A stretch of DNA of 64,000 nucleotides from Gracilinema caldarium DSM 7334 (GCF_000219725.1 NC_015732.1:248001-312000), one strand, 5' to 3'. Positions 18,170-28,361 are shown, counted from the first letter of the stretch. The notes: a model not told the origin generated them from the sequence alone. Made by a program: numbers and translations.

Positions 18170-18913
18170 TTACCCCCGACGGAACAATTTATAATATAGT
18201 AGCAGAAACTTGTAATAAAGATAGGGGAAAATTCGAAAAATGTGTAATGGATTATGGAACGTGTAGCCTATCCATTCAAAGCCACGATCAAAGGTTTTTT
18301 TGCCAGGCCGGTGTTTTCGCTCTGCAAACACATCGAAAAGATCGCTACACCATATTTTAATGCCTGGCCCAAGGGCGAGTTTGTTGCGGGCAAGCCACCG
18401 TTCTTGTCCTGGAATTCCTCTAGCCGCAAGGAGTAATGATGGGCTTGCTTTTCGAATTGCAGTGAGAATTGTAGCCTCTTCAGTCCGCTTAAAATCACCG
18501 GTACAGCGCCCTACAATCCTTAGACGAGGAAAGGTGTGTTTAAGATTTCGTTCGGCAGTTTTTAAGCTTTTAAGATGAGATCCTAAGAGATATACCGATT
18601 TTTGTCGTTCTTCCAAAGCAGTAAGGGTTTTTATGAAAAACTCAAAAGGCATGACTCGGTGAATAGTTTTGCCTGTTAAAAAACGTACTCCTCCAACAAT
18701 ACTTTTAGAAATTGGTATAACCAGGGCAGCGCTTTGTACATAGGCTCGATAATCATTATTTTTTCTTGCCCGTAATAAATCCCATAATGATAATAATACA
18801 ATATGATGACTTTCACCGGTTTCGAGTAAATTGTAAAGCAGTTCTGGTAATTGATCCAAAGATACGTTACTAATTTTAACTTTCAGGCAGCTTATATGTT
18901 CAACAGATTCCAT
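18170..18913 (-). CDS. WecG/TagA/CpsF-family glycosyltransferase
   Basis: 247 residues. The N-terminus carries KSIVGGVRFLTG and HRVMPFEFF, and the middle VYLLGSHLKSLKTAERNLK, typical of GT26 enzymes that move N-acetylmannosamine or ManNAcA onto lipid-linked sugars. The usual GxFD motif reads DLFDVFAERKHRP. The C-terminus (HIFRIFPYLYYKFLLLYYKL) is hydrophobic and may bind the membrane. It lies 2 bp before the response regulator and overlaps rsmE by 22 bp, so it is part of an operon. Confidence 0.85.
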   Translation of the reverse strand: MESVEHISCLKVKISNVSLDQLPELLYNLLETGESHHIVLLSLWDLLRARKNNDYRAYVQSAALVIPISKSIVGGVRFLTGKTIHRVMPFEFFIKTLTALEERQKSVYLLGSHLKSLKTAERNLKHTFPRLRIVGRCTGDFKRTEEATILTAIRKASPSLLLAARGIPGQERWLARNKLALGPGIKIWCSDLFDVFAERKHRPGKKTFDRGFEWIGYTFHNPLHIFRIFPYLYYKFLLLYYKLFRRG

Positions 18914-19707
18914 GATGCTTTCTCCAGCAGTAAAACTTGGACTGCGGCGGTTGCAAAGATGGCTGCGGTTTCAGTCCGTAATACATTCATACCAAGCAAC
19001 AGAGGCTTAAACCCCTGCGCAATACACTGGTTTGCTTCATCCTCGGAAAATCCACCCTCTGGTCCAACTGCAATCAAAACCGATTCAACACTCCCTTCAA
19101 GATATCCATGCAGAGTTCCCTTTGCAAGGGGGTCCTGATGAAGGAGTAATGCCCTGCAGTTGAGTGTTTTTTGTTGTAGGGTATTCCAAAAAACAAACAT
19201 ACCAGCCATATCGGTTATGGGGTGAATCTGTGTCTCCACATCGGAGCCGCTTTGCTGGCGGGCTTCTTTTATAATACGGTTCCATCGTTCGAGTTTTTGC
19301 TGGCTTGCGGTCATATCTAGTCTTGGTACTGAATGTTGGGAAACAAAGGGAATTATATGTGATACCCCTGCTTCGGTTGCCTGACGTACAATAAGGTCCA
19401 TCTTTTGACCTTTAGGAAGGGCCTGACATAGAATGATAGGTGGAACTGGCGGCAGGATCTCTCGTCGTTTCTGGTCAGCCCTGGCACTATCCGGTATGAC
19501 ACCGAGTTCGTCGATAATAGCGGCTTTGAGACTGGTTTTCCCAATTTCTATAATTTTAAACAAAGTCTCTGTCCCGTTGGGCAGCAGGGCTCTGAAATGG
19601 TCCCCTGCCTCAAGTCGTAGCACCCGCACCAGGTACCGGTACTCCCTGCTTCCCAGGTTAAGTATTCCCGAGGTACCCGGTGCTTCAGTAAGAATCAGCC
19701 GCCTCAT
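18892..19707 (-). CDS. rsmE: 16S rRNA (uracil(1498)-N3)-methyltransferase
   Basis: 271 residues, the family's usual length or slightly longer. The N-terminal PUA-like domain contains HFRALLPNG. The SPOUT knot has VSHIIPFVSQHSV, then AVGPEGGFSEDEA and LGMNVLRTETAAI, the last two forming the S-adenosylmethionine pocket. It methylates U1498 in the decoding region of 16S rRNA. Its ATG overlaps the S41 protease stop (TGATG). Confidence 0.93.
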   Translation of the reverse strand: MRRLILTEAPGTSGILNLGSREYRYLVRVLRLEAGDHFRALLPNGTETLFKIIEIGKTSLKAAIIDELGVIPDSARADQKRREILPPVPPIILCQALPKGQKMDLIVRQATEAGVSHIIPFVSQHSVPRLDMTASQQKLERWNRIIKEARQQSGSDVETQIHPITDMAGMFVFWNTLQQKTLNCRALLLHQDPLAKGTLHGYLEGSVESVLIAVGPEGGFSEDEANQCIAQGFKPLLLGMNVLRTETAAIFATAAVQVLLLEKASWNLLNI

Positions 19708-21209
19708 CAGGGTTTTTTTAGTGTTTCAGCGGCCTCTTTTGCCGTAGACTCATCCTGTAATTGTTTCAGGGTTTTCGCCGATTTGAGTAATTCGGCTACA
19801 TTTTCCTGGCGGAGAACTTTCACCGCTTCCTGTAATTGTATGTCATATTCCAGATCATAGACCGGAGCAATGGATGTCCGATTCCGTTCATCTCTGATCA
19901 GCCGTTTTAAGAGGGTTACCTCCAGTCCATATGCAGTGGACAGTTGTTTCGCAAAACTATCAATTCTTTCCTGGTTGGCAGATGGTTCAGCTTTAACGAA
20001 CGCAGGAATTTTATTGTCATTTATCAGCTTATTCAGGGCCTCTGCTTCTTTTTCCGTAAGGTCGGGAATTTTTATTTCTCGATCTGGGGGGATACCCTTT
20101 TTATCAATATTAACATCGCTTGGTGTGTAATAGCGGGCCATAGTCAATTTAAAGCCTGAACCATCTATTGGATATACTTGTTGTACGGAACCTTTCCCGA
20201 AGGACCGCTCACCGATGAGATACGCCCGACCCCGATCCTTAAAGGCTCCTGCTACAATTTCAGAGGCTGATGCGGAACCTCGATTTATAAGTACAACCAC
20301 AGGAATTGAGGTTGGCACAAGGGGGTTCTTACGGGCTGTGAAAACCGCATTTTCATCGGGCAAACGGGATTTTGTAGAGACAACTACACCGCCATCGAGG
20401 AAAAGGTCCGATACCCCGATTGCGGACGAGAGGAGACCCCCATAATTGTTCCGGAGGTCAACAATAATTGCTTTGTAGTTGTTTTTCTTAAATTCGTTTA
20501 TGGCCTGATGAACCCGTTCTGTGGTCATGGGTGTGAAGGTAATGATACGGACATAGCCGATATCGGATCCAACCATGGCATGTTTTACCGTTGGAACTTC
20601 GATAATCGCTCGGGTAAGTTTTACAGGAAATTCTAACTTATCACCCCGACGAATGAGGATGGTGACTTCTGTTCCTGGAACTCCCCGCAGTTTGGAAAGT
20701 ACCTGGTCCATGGTAAGTTTTTCGGTGTTTTCACCATTTATTTCTATAATGAGGTCGCCTGGTTGTATCCCCGCACGCCATCCGGGAGTATCCTCAATAG
20801 GTGCCGCAACCTCCACATAAGGGGGCTGGCCATCAGGTTTGGGCCCGGTGGGCTTGGAAATATAGAGACCTACCCCGCCAAAGGATCCCTGGGTGGTATC
20901 ATTGAGATCTGACATATCAGCTTCGGTCAAAAAGGTGGAATAGGGATCATTAAGGGCTTCGAACATGCCCTTCATGGCCCCTTCATAGAGGGTTTTGGGA
21001 TCAACCTCATCTACATAATGTCTGAGAATGAAATCATAGACATTTTGAATAATTGAGGGATAATTTTGTGCAGCGGTATTTTTATTCTGGGCCTGAATAT
21101 CACTGACCGCTACGAATACAAAGAGTAAGCTGAAAATGAGGGTTGATCCAATCCAGATCCTGGAGTGAAAGCCCTTGCGTTTGGGCGTTATGCTATTAGG
21201 TTCATTCAT
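19707..21209 (-). CDS. S41-family C-terminal processing peptidase
   Basis: 500 residues. A membrane anchor or uncleaved signal lies at ~18-40 (STLIFSLLFVFVAVSD). A PDZ domain covers ~115-195 (GWRAGIQPGDLIIEINGE). The S41 catalytic core has Ser in GSASASEIVAGAF and Lys in ERSFGKGSVQQVYP. CtpA/Prc proteases trim C-termini of envelope proteins in the periplasm. The last ~120 residues are a charged helical extension. Confidence 0.93.
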   Translation of the reverse strand: MNEPNSITPKRKGFHSRIWIGSTLIFSLLFVFVAVSDIQAQNKNTAAQNYPSIIQNVYDFILRHYVDEVDPKTLYEGAMKGMFEALNDPYSTFLTEADMSDLNDTTQGSFGGVGLYISKPTGPKPDGQPPYVEVAAPIEDTPGWRAGIQPGDLIIEINGENTEKLTMDQVLSKLRGVPGTEVTILIRRGDKLEFPVKLTRAIIEVPTVKHAMVGSDIGYVRIITFTPMTTERVHQAINEFKKNNYKAIIVDLRNNYGGLLSSAIGVSDLFLDGGVVVSTKSRLPDENAVFTARKNPLVPTSIPVVVLINRGSASASEIVAGAFKDRGRAYLIGERSFGKGSVQQVYPIDGSGFKLTMARYYTPSDVNIDKKGIPPDREIKIPDLTEKEAEALNKLINDNKIPAFVKAEPSANQERIDSFAKQLSTAYGLEVTLLKRLIRDERNRTSIAPVYDLEYDIQLQEAVKVLRQENVAELLKSAKTLKQLQDESTAKEAAETLKKP

Positions 21210-21299
21210 GAGTATATTCTAGAGATGAAACTGCCTTTGTCAACCAAGGAACTCATAAAACCTCTTGACCGGCAGGATGGATACCCGTAGAGTTTTAGC

Positions 21300-21713
21300 A
21301 TGAAGTTACACCAGAGCCTTAGTTTGAGCGTCCTGCTGTATGAAGTCGTACGGGTGATTGCTCTGCTTATCATTGTTTCCTCCGTGCAAACTGAGTCATT
21401 GCTCAGTCCTGTATTCATCGCCTTTTTACTGGCACCGCAAGTACTCTTTGTTTTTATGGCTCTTTTTATATGGATGGATGAACAGAAATATCATATGTAT
21501 CTTCCCCTTTATATTGCCGGTAAAGTAATAACCCTTTGGGCTGGTCTATTATGGGTAGTTGTTTCATTCCAATCCATCCTAAAGTCATGGGTTATGTATA
21601 CAGGTAATCCCACAGAAACCCTCATGCTAGCCTTTACCGTCTTGATACCCCTCGAAATTGTTACCATAATTGGTATGAGCCTAAAGCTGAAAAAATCAGC
21701 GGAGGATAAGTGA
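21300..21713 (+). CDS. Small membrane protein, unknown function
   Basis: 137 residues with four hydrophobic helices and no recognisable motif. It begins 90 bp from the divergent S41 protease gene. Its stop overlaps the start of the MinD-like ATPase (TGATG), so the two are cotranslated; that is the only functional clue. Confidence 0.7.
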   Translation: MKLHQSLSLSVLLYEVVRVIALLIIVSSVQTESLLSPVFIAFLLAPQVLFVFMALFIWMDEQKYHMYLPLYIAGKVITLWAGLLWVVVSFQSILKSWVMYTGNPTETLMLAFTVLIPLEIVTIIGMSLKLKKSAEDK

Positions 21714-22864
21714 TGCGTATTCTTCCCATAGCCAGTGGAAAAGGCGGTGTTGGCAAGTCACTCATAGCTGCAAATTTGGCTATTGCCTTTGCACAGGCAG
21801 GGAAGAAGGTGGTTCTGGCAGATCTGGATCTGGGGGCTTCCAATTTACATCTGCTGATTGGGTATCGGGCTCCTAAGATTGGAATTGGCACCTTTTTAAG
21901 CGATCTTCGGTCTGATTTCTCCCGGGTAGTCGTCGATACGGATATACCAAATCTCCGCTTTGTCCCCGGTGATGCGGAAATCCCGGGCAGTGCCAATCTT
22001 AAGCCTGCCCAGGTGAGTGCTCTAGCCCGCCGGCTTTTAGGTCTTGACTGTGATATCCTGGTACTCGACCTGGGGGCGGGTACCCATCAATCTATATTAG
22101 ACTTCTTTCTCCTATCGGGCCAGGGTATCGTAGTTACCACCCCGACGGTTACTGCCACCCTGAATGCCTACCTCTTTTTAAAAAACACCGTCTTCCGTCT
22201 TATGTATTCCTCCTTTAAAAAGGGGAGTGGTGCCTACACTTATTTGGAAAAATTGAGAAAGGACGGTTCGAGCCTTCAGCAGCTGTATATTCCTAAATTG
22301 ATGGAAGCGATTCGGGAAATTGATCCGGAATCCTATACAAAATTTAAAGAACGGATGAAGCTGTTTCATCCTCGACTTATCATGAATATGATTGAGGATC
22401 CTAAGCATGCCGAGGTGGCCCAGAAAATAAGGCGGTCCTGTGTGGAATACCTCGATCTTGAGATTGAACATCTTGGGGTTATCTATCGGGATACTCTGCA
22501 GGATACAGCTCTGGCTGCCCGGATCCCCATTATTCTCTATAAAAACCAGTCTATTCTTTCCCAAGCAATCTATCGGATTGCGGACAAAATCCTGCAGTCT
22601 GAAGAAGAACATGTGCTTCTGGAGGGCCGGAGTATCGAGGAAAGTTTCCAGGAAGCAGAGCTGGAAGCTGAGGTTGATTTTGATGCCAAGATGGAATATG
22701 TGGAGGATCTTCTGCATTGTGGTGCCCTGTCTATGGCTGATCTTGTGGAGACCGTGAAAACCCAACAACTCGAAATTAACCAGCTTCGCAAAGAGAATTT
22801 GTTTCTGAAAAGCAGACTCGTAAAACTCTTGTCGTCGAGTTCCTCTATGCAGCCGCGTAACTAG
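21713..22864 (+). CDS. MinD/ParA-family ATPase (FlhG-like)
   Basis: 383 residues from the ATG at 21713, chosen because GGAGG lies just before it; a GTG one codon earlier is also in frame. It has a deviant Walker A (GKGGVGKS, residues ~10-17), DLDLGASNLHLLIG for switch I, and DLGAGTH for Walker B. The C-terminal ~100 residues extend beyond MinD. In spirochaetes such proteins (FlhG/YlxH type) set flagellar number or position. The next gene encodes FapA, which supports the motility link, but flagellar genes are not in the window. Confidence 0.85.
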   Translation: MRILPIASGKGGVGKSLIAANLAIAFAQAGKKVVLADLDLGASNLHLLIGYRAPKIGIGTFLSDLRSDFSRVVVDTDIPNLRFVPGDAEIPGSANLKPAQVSALARRLLGLDCDILVLDLGAGTHQSILDFFLLSGQGIVVTTPTVTATLNAYLFLKNTVFRLMYSSFKKGSGAYTYLEKLRKDGSSLQQLYIPKLMEAIREIDPESYTKFKERMKLFHPRLIMNMIEDPKHAEVAQKIRRSCVEYLDLEIEHLGVIYRDTLQDTALAARIPIILYKNQSILSQAIYRIADKILQSEEEHVLLEGRSIEESFQEAELEAEVDFDAKMEYVEDLLHCGALSMADLVETVKTQQLEINQLRKENLFLKSRLVKLLSSSSSMQPRN

Positions 22865-22883
22865 TACATAGGGAGATAGGTTG

Positions 22884-25784
22884 ATGGCAGGGACTATGGT
22901 AAAGGGGGATATACAGGTACTCGTCGATGCCATGGAGATTGAGGTAGCCCTTTCCTTTACACCTGCTAAAGAAGGCCAGGAATGGTCTGGTGATGTGGTT
23001 CTAAAACTATTGGGAGAAAAACGCTTTTCTCCACTTCCCTCGCCAAAGCTGATAGAAGAGGTACTCCAGCGTTTTGCAAAAGCTAAAGGTCCTGTTAAAG
23101 AAATCATCCTTCGTGGCGAAGCCTCTCAGGATCCGATTCCGGAAAAGGTTACCTGGTCTGAGCTGCCCGTGCCACCTGAACTGGCCGCTCTGATTCCAGA
23201 AACTGCAGCCAAGGCTGGTCCGCCAGTTCTTTATCAAATCCGTGTCGAAAAAATAAAACGAGAAACAGTGGTTTTTAAACCGGGACCCCTACCTTTTTTA
23301 CCACCAAAGAAAGAAGTCGTAATTAGCTATGATAAAAAGGAAATAGAGGAGCCGATTTATGTTGATCCAACTGTCCTTGATTATGCCTATGCCCGAAAGG
23401 GTGAACGGGTTGGTCTTGTAGCTCCTCCCAAACCGGGTAAACCAGGAAAAAGTGTGTATGGAAAGCCCATACCTCCCGATACAACTATAGATACCCAATT
23501 CCATGTGGGTCAGGGTCTGGTTCGAGATAAGAATGAAATTAAAGCAGAGCGGACTGGAGTTATTCGGATTGGCAAAAATTGGGCCGATATGCTCTCCTTA
23601 AGCGGCCATAACTGGAAGGTTGAAAAAGGGAGTGATGGCATAAGTTATTTTTTATACTTGGAGCCGGGTAATCCCAAACTACCCATACCTCAGGTAGTAG
23701 ATATTATTTCAGCCGCAGTATCCCAGGGTGCCCGGTCTGAGGATCTGCTGTCTGAGTCGGAACTAAACGAGCTAGTACAAGATTGTATATCGAATGGCAC
23801 ACCTCTTGAGGCTCACCCCCTTTCGCGATTTACGGACGGTTTTTGCCAGGTAGTAGTTTCTAAGGATGCCCTTGTAGCGACTCTGCATCTCCGTAAAGCC
23901 CTGGCCGGTGGAGCCCCTCTTACGCTGAAGGCTATCTCCGATACAATTCGTAATTCACGGGTCCGGGGCTTTGATGCTGAAAAAGTAAAGGCAGATATAC
24001 TGGCCTTTATGCAAAGCCAGGATGTGGAACTGAAAGATTATATCCTCGTGCAAGGAAAAGAACCTGGTCGCGGTAAAAATAAGGAACTGCGGCTTATGGT
24101 TTCTTCGCTTCCTGAGGATGAACGTAATGCACTGGTGCAGCGGTTGTCCGGTGACCAAAAGGCAACCTCAATTTTAAGCACCAATGCGCTCTTTCCCCTA
24201 ACCGAATGTACCGATATAGCTCTAGTTCAAAAGGGTGCACGTATAGCGAATCTTTCGCAACCAACATCTGGGAATCCAGGAATGGATGTGTATGGAAAAG
24301 AAATACCTGGTCTGCCCGGTAATGATCCGGATATTGATCTGGGAGAGGGTTTAACCTTTAGACCACCCGATATAATAGCAGAAAAATCGGGTGTTCTCTG
24401 TATAAAGAATGTTCCACCGATCTTTCGAGCTTTTATCCTCGAGTATCGAGATGCACAAATTACTGTACATGTTTCTCCCGATGCTATGGAAGCCCATCTC
24501 ACGCTAGTCCGGGAGTCCGGTCCTGGAAAACCTCTTACCGCAGAGGCAATCAATCAGGCTCTGGCTGAGGCCGGAGTAATGCGGGGTATTGATGGTAGTG
24601 CTGTGGCAGAGGCTTTGAAACTTGCCCTGGAAACAGGATCCTGTGAATCCCGTCTTGTTGCCAGGGGAGAAGCCCCAGTACCTGCAGGGGAACAGTCAAT
24701 AACTTGGCTTGTAGATTTGGAGTCCGGACCGGATAGTAGTGTACTACAGAAGGCTGCAGTGAAAGAAGGCCAGATTCTTGCACGAATTATTACAACCGGT
24801 GCTGATGGCCGGGCAGGTTTTGATATAAAAGGGAATGTGATCCCTCCCGAAAAGGGAACTGGAACAAAAATCCAACATGATGACTCTATTATAGAAAAAC
24901 CTATTGCACAAGGTTTTGAATGGATTGCAAAAAAGACAGGGGATCTGGTGTTTGATGGTTGGACTGTAAAAATAAACTCGCTCTATGCCATCAAGACTGA
25001 TGTGGGCCCCGCGACGGGAAATATTAATTTTGTCGGTGAAGTGCGTATAGCCGGCTCGGTTACATCTGGTTTTGCCGTATTTGGTGGTCAGGATGTGCTT
25101 ATCGGTGGTGCGGTGGAAGCGGCCCTTGTGTCTTCTGGGGGGAAGGTTGTTATCAGTCAGGGGGTCATTGGCGGAGGTAAGGGAGTGATCCGGGCCCGAA
25201 AGACAATAGAAGCGGCTTTTGTGGAACAGGCGACCCTCCTGGCGGTGGAACATATCCGAATACAGAATAGTTGTCTTGGTAGTAACGTTAAGACCAATGG
25301 TCGCCTGTTGTTGGTAAGCGACCGAGGGAATTTGGTAGGAGGCCTTTGTCGGGCCCGGCAAGGGGTAGACGCGGCAAACATCGGCTCCGAACGGGCAATC
25401 CATACAGAGCTATCCTTCGGACAGGATTACCTGGTGATGGATCAGATAGAAGTAACCGAACGGGAAGTAGAAAAAATAAAACGAGCTCTTCAGGAAATTG
25501 AATTTAAAATTAAACGGCTAAGTACAGATGGTGCGAGCCTGGATGCAGCGAGGGCGGAGAAGGTTCGTTTGATGAAACTGCTCGAAAAATATGGGCTCCA
25601 TCTCTTTACCCTACGGGAAAAATTCGAAGAACATCACACTTCAGAAATAAGGGTCCGGGGTACGGTGTATCCAGGGGTGGTCATAGAAAGTCATGGCCGT
25701 TATTATGAGATAAAACAGAGACGAACCGGTGTTGTGTTTTTCTTTAACCGCGATACGGGTCGTATTCAAGAAAAAACACTATAA
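22884..25784 (+). CDS. FapA-like DUF342 protein with three repeated N-terminal modules
   Basis: 966 residues, longer than the ~450-650 usual for FapA. A module with a PG.(S/D)VYGK.IP-type signature occurs three times: KPGKSVYGKPIP (~187-198), NPGMDVYGKEIP (~464-475) and a weaker form RAGFDIKGNVIP (~643-654). The third leads into the right-handed beta-helix of DUF342 (repeated short strands such as GGAVEAALVSSGGKVVIS). A coiled coil (~855-920) ends it. FapA proteins affect flagellar assembly. GGGAGATAGG precedes the chosen ATG; a TTG one codon earlier is possible. Confidence 0.88.
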   Translation: MAGTMVKGDIQVLVDAMEIEVALSFTPAKEGQEWSGDVVLKLLGEKRFSPLPSPKLIEEVLQRFAKAKGPVKEIILRGEASQDPIPEKVTWSELPVPPELAALIPETAAKAGPPVLYQIRVEKIKRETVVFKPGPLPFLPPKKEVVISYDKKEIEEPIYVDPTVLDYAYARKGERVGLVAPPKPGKPGKSVYGKPIPPDTTIDTQFHVGQGLVRDKNEIKAERTGVIRIGKNWADMLSLSGHNWKVEKGSDGISYFLYLEPGNPKLPIPQVVDIISAAVSQGARSEDLLSESELNELVQDCISNGTPLEAHPLSRFTDGFCQVVVSKDALVATLHLRKALAGGAPLTLKAISDTIRNSRVRGFDAEKVKADILAFMQSQDVELKDYILVQGKEPGRGKNKELRLMVSSLPEDERNALVQRLSGDQKATSILSTNALFPLTECTDIALVQKGARIANLSQPTSGNPGMDVYGKEIPGLPGNDPDIDLGEGLTFRPPDIIAEKSGVLCIKNVPPIFRAFILEYRDAQITVHVSPDAMEAHLTLVRESGPGKPLTAEAINQALAEAGVMRGIDGSAVAEALKLALETGSCESRLVARGEAPVPAGEQSITWLVDLESGPDSSVLQKAAVKEGQILARIITTGADGRAGFDIKGNVIPPEKGTGTKIQHDDSIIEKPIAQGFEWIAKKTGDLVFDGWTVKINSLYAIKTDVGPATGNINFVGEVRIAGSVTSGFAVFGGQDVLIGGAVEAALVSSGGKVVISQGVIGGGKGVIRARKTIEAAFVEQATLLAVEHIRIQNSCLGSNVKTNGRLLLVSDRGNLVGGLCRARQGVDAANIGSERAIHTELSFGQDYLVMDQIEVTEREVEKIKRALQEIEFKIKRLSTDGASLDAARAEKVRLMKLLEKYGLHLFTLREKFEEHHTSEIRVRGTVYPGVVIESHGRYYEIKQRRTGVVFFFNRDTGRIQEKTL

Positions 25785-25841
25785 AGAATAAGGGGACCAC
25801 TAAAACTTTAGTTCTTAGCGGACCCAGAAGACGAGGAGTGT

Positions 25842-26879
25842 ATGCTATTATATGTTTCGTATCCTTCCTGGCTTAAGCCGGAAATAATACCGGGACTGCC
25901 GGTTCGCTGGTATGGGCTCATGTATCTCGTAGCCTTTGTGATTGCCTATCTCTTATTTCGCCGACAACTGAAGGAACGGTCTCTGAAACTTGATGAGGAC
26001 AGTGTCTCTTCTCTGTTTTTCTGGACTATTGTGGGGCTACTGGTTGGAGCTCGTATTTTTGCCACAATCGTCTATGATACCAGCGGCATCTATCTGCAAA
26101 AACCCTGGCGTATCTTTTGGCCCTTTGAGAATGGGAAATTTGTGGGTCTCCAGGGGATGAGCTACCACGGGGGGCTTATTGGGGCGACAATCGGCTTTAT
26201 AGCCTACTGTCAGTACCGGAAATGGGATGCCCGGGAATTGGGGGATATGCTCGTTGCAGCGGTTCCCCTGGGGTATACCTTTGGAAGACTCGGTAATTTT
26301 ATTAATGGGGAGCTGTATGGCAGAGTTACGACAGGTCCCTTCGGTATGGTTTTTCCCCTGGCAGAACAATTTCCCTACAAGCTTCCCTGGGTTAGAGAAA
26401 TTGCTGATAAGCTGGCCATTATTCCGGTTAATGGCTATGTGAACCTCCCCCGGCATCCATCCCAGCTCTATGAAGCCCTCTTTGAAGGGGTAGTCCTGTG
26501 GGTTATTCTCTGGTTACTCCGAAACCGGCGACCCTTTAAGGGGTTTCTCATCGGTTTGTATGTGATTGGTTATGGTACCTTTCGCTTTTTTATAGAGTAT
26601 CTGCGGGAACCCGACGCGGATCTGGGGTATCGGATAGAATTGGTAAAAACCGGCCTTCCGCCGGCTCTGTTTTCTTCATTTTTTAATTTCTCCACTGGAC
26701 AAATCCTCTGTTTTTTGATGATCCTTGGTGGCGGCATCTGGCTCTACATCGCATCCCGGTTGCCCCACAACAGTCCGGGGACCATAGAGCTTGGTGCACC
26801 GGCCCTCGTGGAACAGCACCAGAAGGATCGGTCTAAGCGGAAACATGCAGAACGGAAACTGCGCAAAAAATTAAAATAA
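25842..26879 (+). CDS. lgt: Prolipoprotein diacylglyceryl transferase
   Basis: Transfers diacylglyceryl from phosphatidylglycerol to the lipobox cysteine of prolipoproteins at the inner membrane. 345 residues with about seven membrane helices. The signatures are MSYHGGLIG, the Lgt motif GRLGNFINGELYGR and the RHPSQLYEA segment. The basic C-terminus (KRKHAERKLRKKLK) is a normal cytoplasmic tail. AGGAG lies before the ATG. Confidence 0.96.
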   Translation: MLLYVSYPSWLKPEIIPGLPVRWYGLMYLVAFVIAYLLFRRQLKERSLKLDEDSVSSLFFWTIVGLLVGARIFATIVYDTSGIYLQKPWRIFWPFENGKFVGLQGMSYHGGLIGATIGFIAYCQYRKWDARELGDMLVAAVPLGYTFGRLGNFINGELYGRVTTGPFGMVFPLAEQFPYKLPWVREIADKLAIIPVNGYVNLPRHPSQLYEALFEGVVLWVILWLLRNRRPFKGFLIGLYVIGYGTFRFFIEYLREPDADLGYRIELVKTGLPPALFSSFFNFSTGQILCFLMILGGGIWLYIASRLPHNSPGTIELGAPALVEQHQKDRSKRKHAERKLRKKLK

Positions 26880-26890
26880 TAAGGTTATCT

Positions 26891-28282
26891 ATGAAGTATT
26901 ACAGCACCCGTGACAAAACAACTGCCGTGCCCTTTTCTGTGGCCGCCCTCAATGGTCTTGCTGCCGATGGCGGGCTCTTTATACCCCAGGAAATTCCTCA
27001 GTTTGCGCCGGCAGTTAAAAACTCCCTCGGTTCTATGGGTTTTGCCGACATCGCCTTTGAAACGATCAGGCCCTATGTGCATGAGGATATCCCCGATTCG
27101 GTTCTGGGGAATATGGTTGAGTCGGCCTTTACCTTTTCCGCACCCCTTGTGCCGGTCCATGACCGTTTTATGCTTGAACTGTTTCATGGTCCTACGGCGG
27201 CCTTTAAGGATTTTGGCGCCCGCTTTATGGCCCGTTGTTTTGCCTATCTCAGGCGTAATGAGGACCGGGAACTGCATATCCTTGTGGCAACTTCGGGGGA
27301 TACCGGCGGTGCTGTGGCTGACGGTTTTTATGGTGTGGAAGGTATTAGGGTGACGGTTCTGTACCCCAAGGGCCGGGTAAGCCCGCTGCAGGAGCGGCAG
27401 ATTGCCGGTCTCGGCGGCAATGTCTCGGCTATTGCGGTAGAAGGCAGTTTTGATGATTGTCAGCGGCTCGTAAAAAGCGCCTTTGTTCATCCCGAACTGA
27501 ACCGGAAAATGAACCTTTCCTCGGCGAATTCCATCAATATATCCCGACTTCTTCCTCAGGCAGTGTACTATGTCGCCGCTTCAGGCCTCGCAAAATCGGG
27601 TCGCTATAGCGAAGATGGGCAAGCTACACCGCGGCTTCGGGGGAAGGCGGAGGAACAGCAGGTAGTTCGGGATGGCAGGCTGGGCAAGGATGTGCTCTTC
27701 TGTGTTCCCAGCGGTAACTTTGGTAACCTTACCGCCGGTCTCTATGCCCAGGCCATGGGGGCTCCCATTGCGGGCTTTATTGCGGCTACGAACATCAATA
27801 AAACGGTGCCTGCATATCTGGCTTCGGGGGTCTATGAGCCCCGGTCTTCGGTGGCTACCATTTCCAATGCCATGGATGTGGGAGCCCCCAGTAATTTTGA
27901 GCGGATGACCGCCCATTGGTCCTATGAAGACCTTCGCGCCACTATCAGCGGTTTCTGGGTGGATGATGATAAAACCAGATTGACAATACAACGGGTTTTT
28001 GACCAGACTGGCTATGTCCTCGATCCCCATGGTGCAGTGGGCTGGAATGCGGTTGATCAGTGGATACATACAAAAACAGATCCTGAAAACCACTTGCATG
28101 GCTTCTCAGGACCTGTGGTAGTTCTTGGAACGGCCCATCCGGCCAAATTTGCTGAAACCGTGGAACCCCTCGTGGGCTCCGTACCGGTTCCTCCATCCCT
28201 TGCTCAGGCAATGGAGCGAACCGTACAATCGGTTACCATCAGGGCCGATGTGTCAGCCCTGGTGGAAACCCTCTTGAGCTAG
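26891..28282 (+). CDS. thrC: Threonine synthase
   Basis: PLP enzyme converting O-phosphohomoserine to threonine. 463 residues, typical of the class I (E. coli type) enzyme. PLP lysine is Lys106 in GPTAAFKDFGARF, and the phosphate-binding loop is ATSGDTGGAVADGF. A poorly conserved stretch (~233-260, rich in Arg, Gly and Glu) interrupts the fold, with SGNFGNL following. It starts 11 bp after lgt behind AAGG. Confidence 0.95.
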   Translation: MKYYSTRDKTTAVPFSVAALNGLAADGGLFIPQEIPQFAPAVKNSLGSMGFADIAFETIRPYVHEDIPDSVLGNMVESAFTFSAPLVPVHDRFMLELFHGPTAAFKDFGARFMARCFAYLRRNEDRELHILVATSGDTGGAVADGFYGVEGIRVTVLYPKGRVSPLQERQIAGLGGNVSAIAVEGSFDDCQRLVKSAFVHPELNRKMNLSSANSINISRLLPQAVYYVAASGLAKSGRYSEDGQATPRLRGKAEEQQVVRDGRLGKDVLFCVPSGNFGNLTAGLYAQAMGAPIAGFIAATNINKTVPAYLASGVYEPRSSVATISNAMDVGAPSNFERMTAHWSYEDLRATISGFWVDDDKTRLTIQRVFDQTGYVLDPHGAVGWNAVDQWIHTKTDPENHLHGFSGPVVVLGTAHPAKFAETVEPLVGSVPVPPSLAQAMERTVQSVTIRADVSALVETLLS

Positions 28283-28290
28283 AATCACTC

Positions 28291-28349
28291 AACCGCAGGG
28301 CGTTAAGGTAGTCCTGCGGCGCGAAGTCCTCTACATGGCAGAGGACAAA
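28291..28349. terminator. Paired hairpins between thrC and hsp20
   Basis: Two inverted repeats lie in the 79-bp convergent gap: CCGCAGG with CCTGCGG (about 28292-28320), and TCCTCTACATGGCAGAGGA (about 28328-28347). No long U run follows on either strand, so a bidirectional terminator is likely but not certain. Confidence 0.55.
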
Positions 28350-28361
28350 GCCCCCTTTGTA

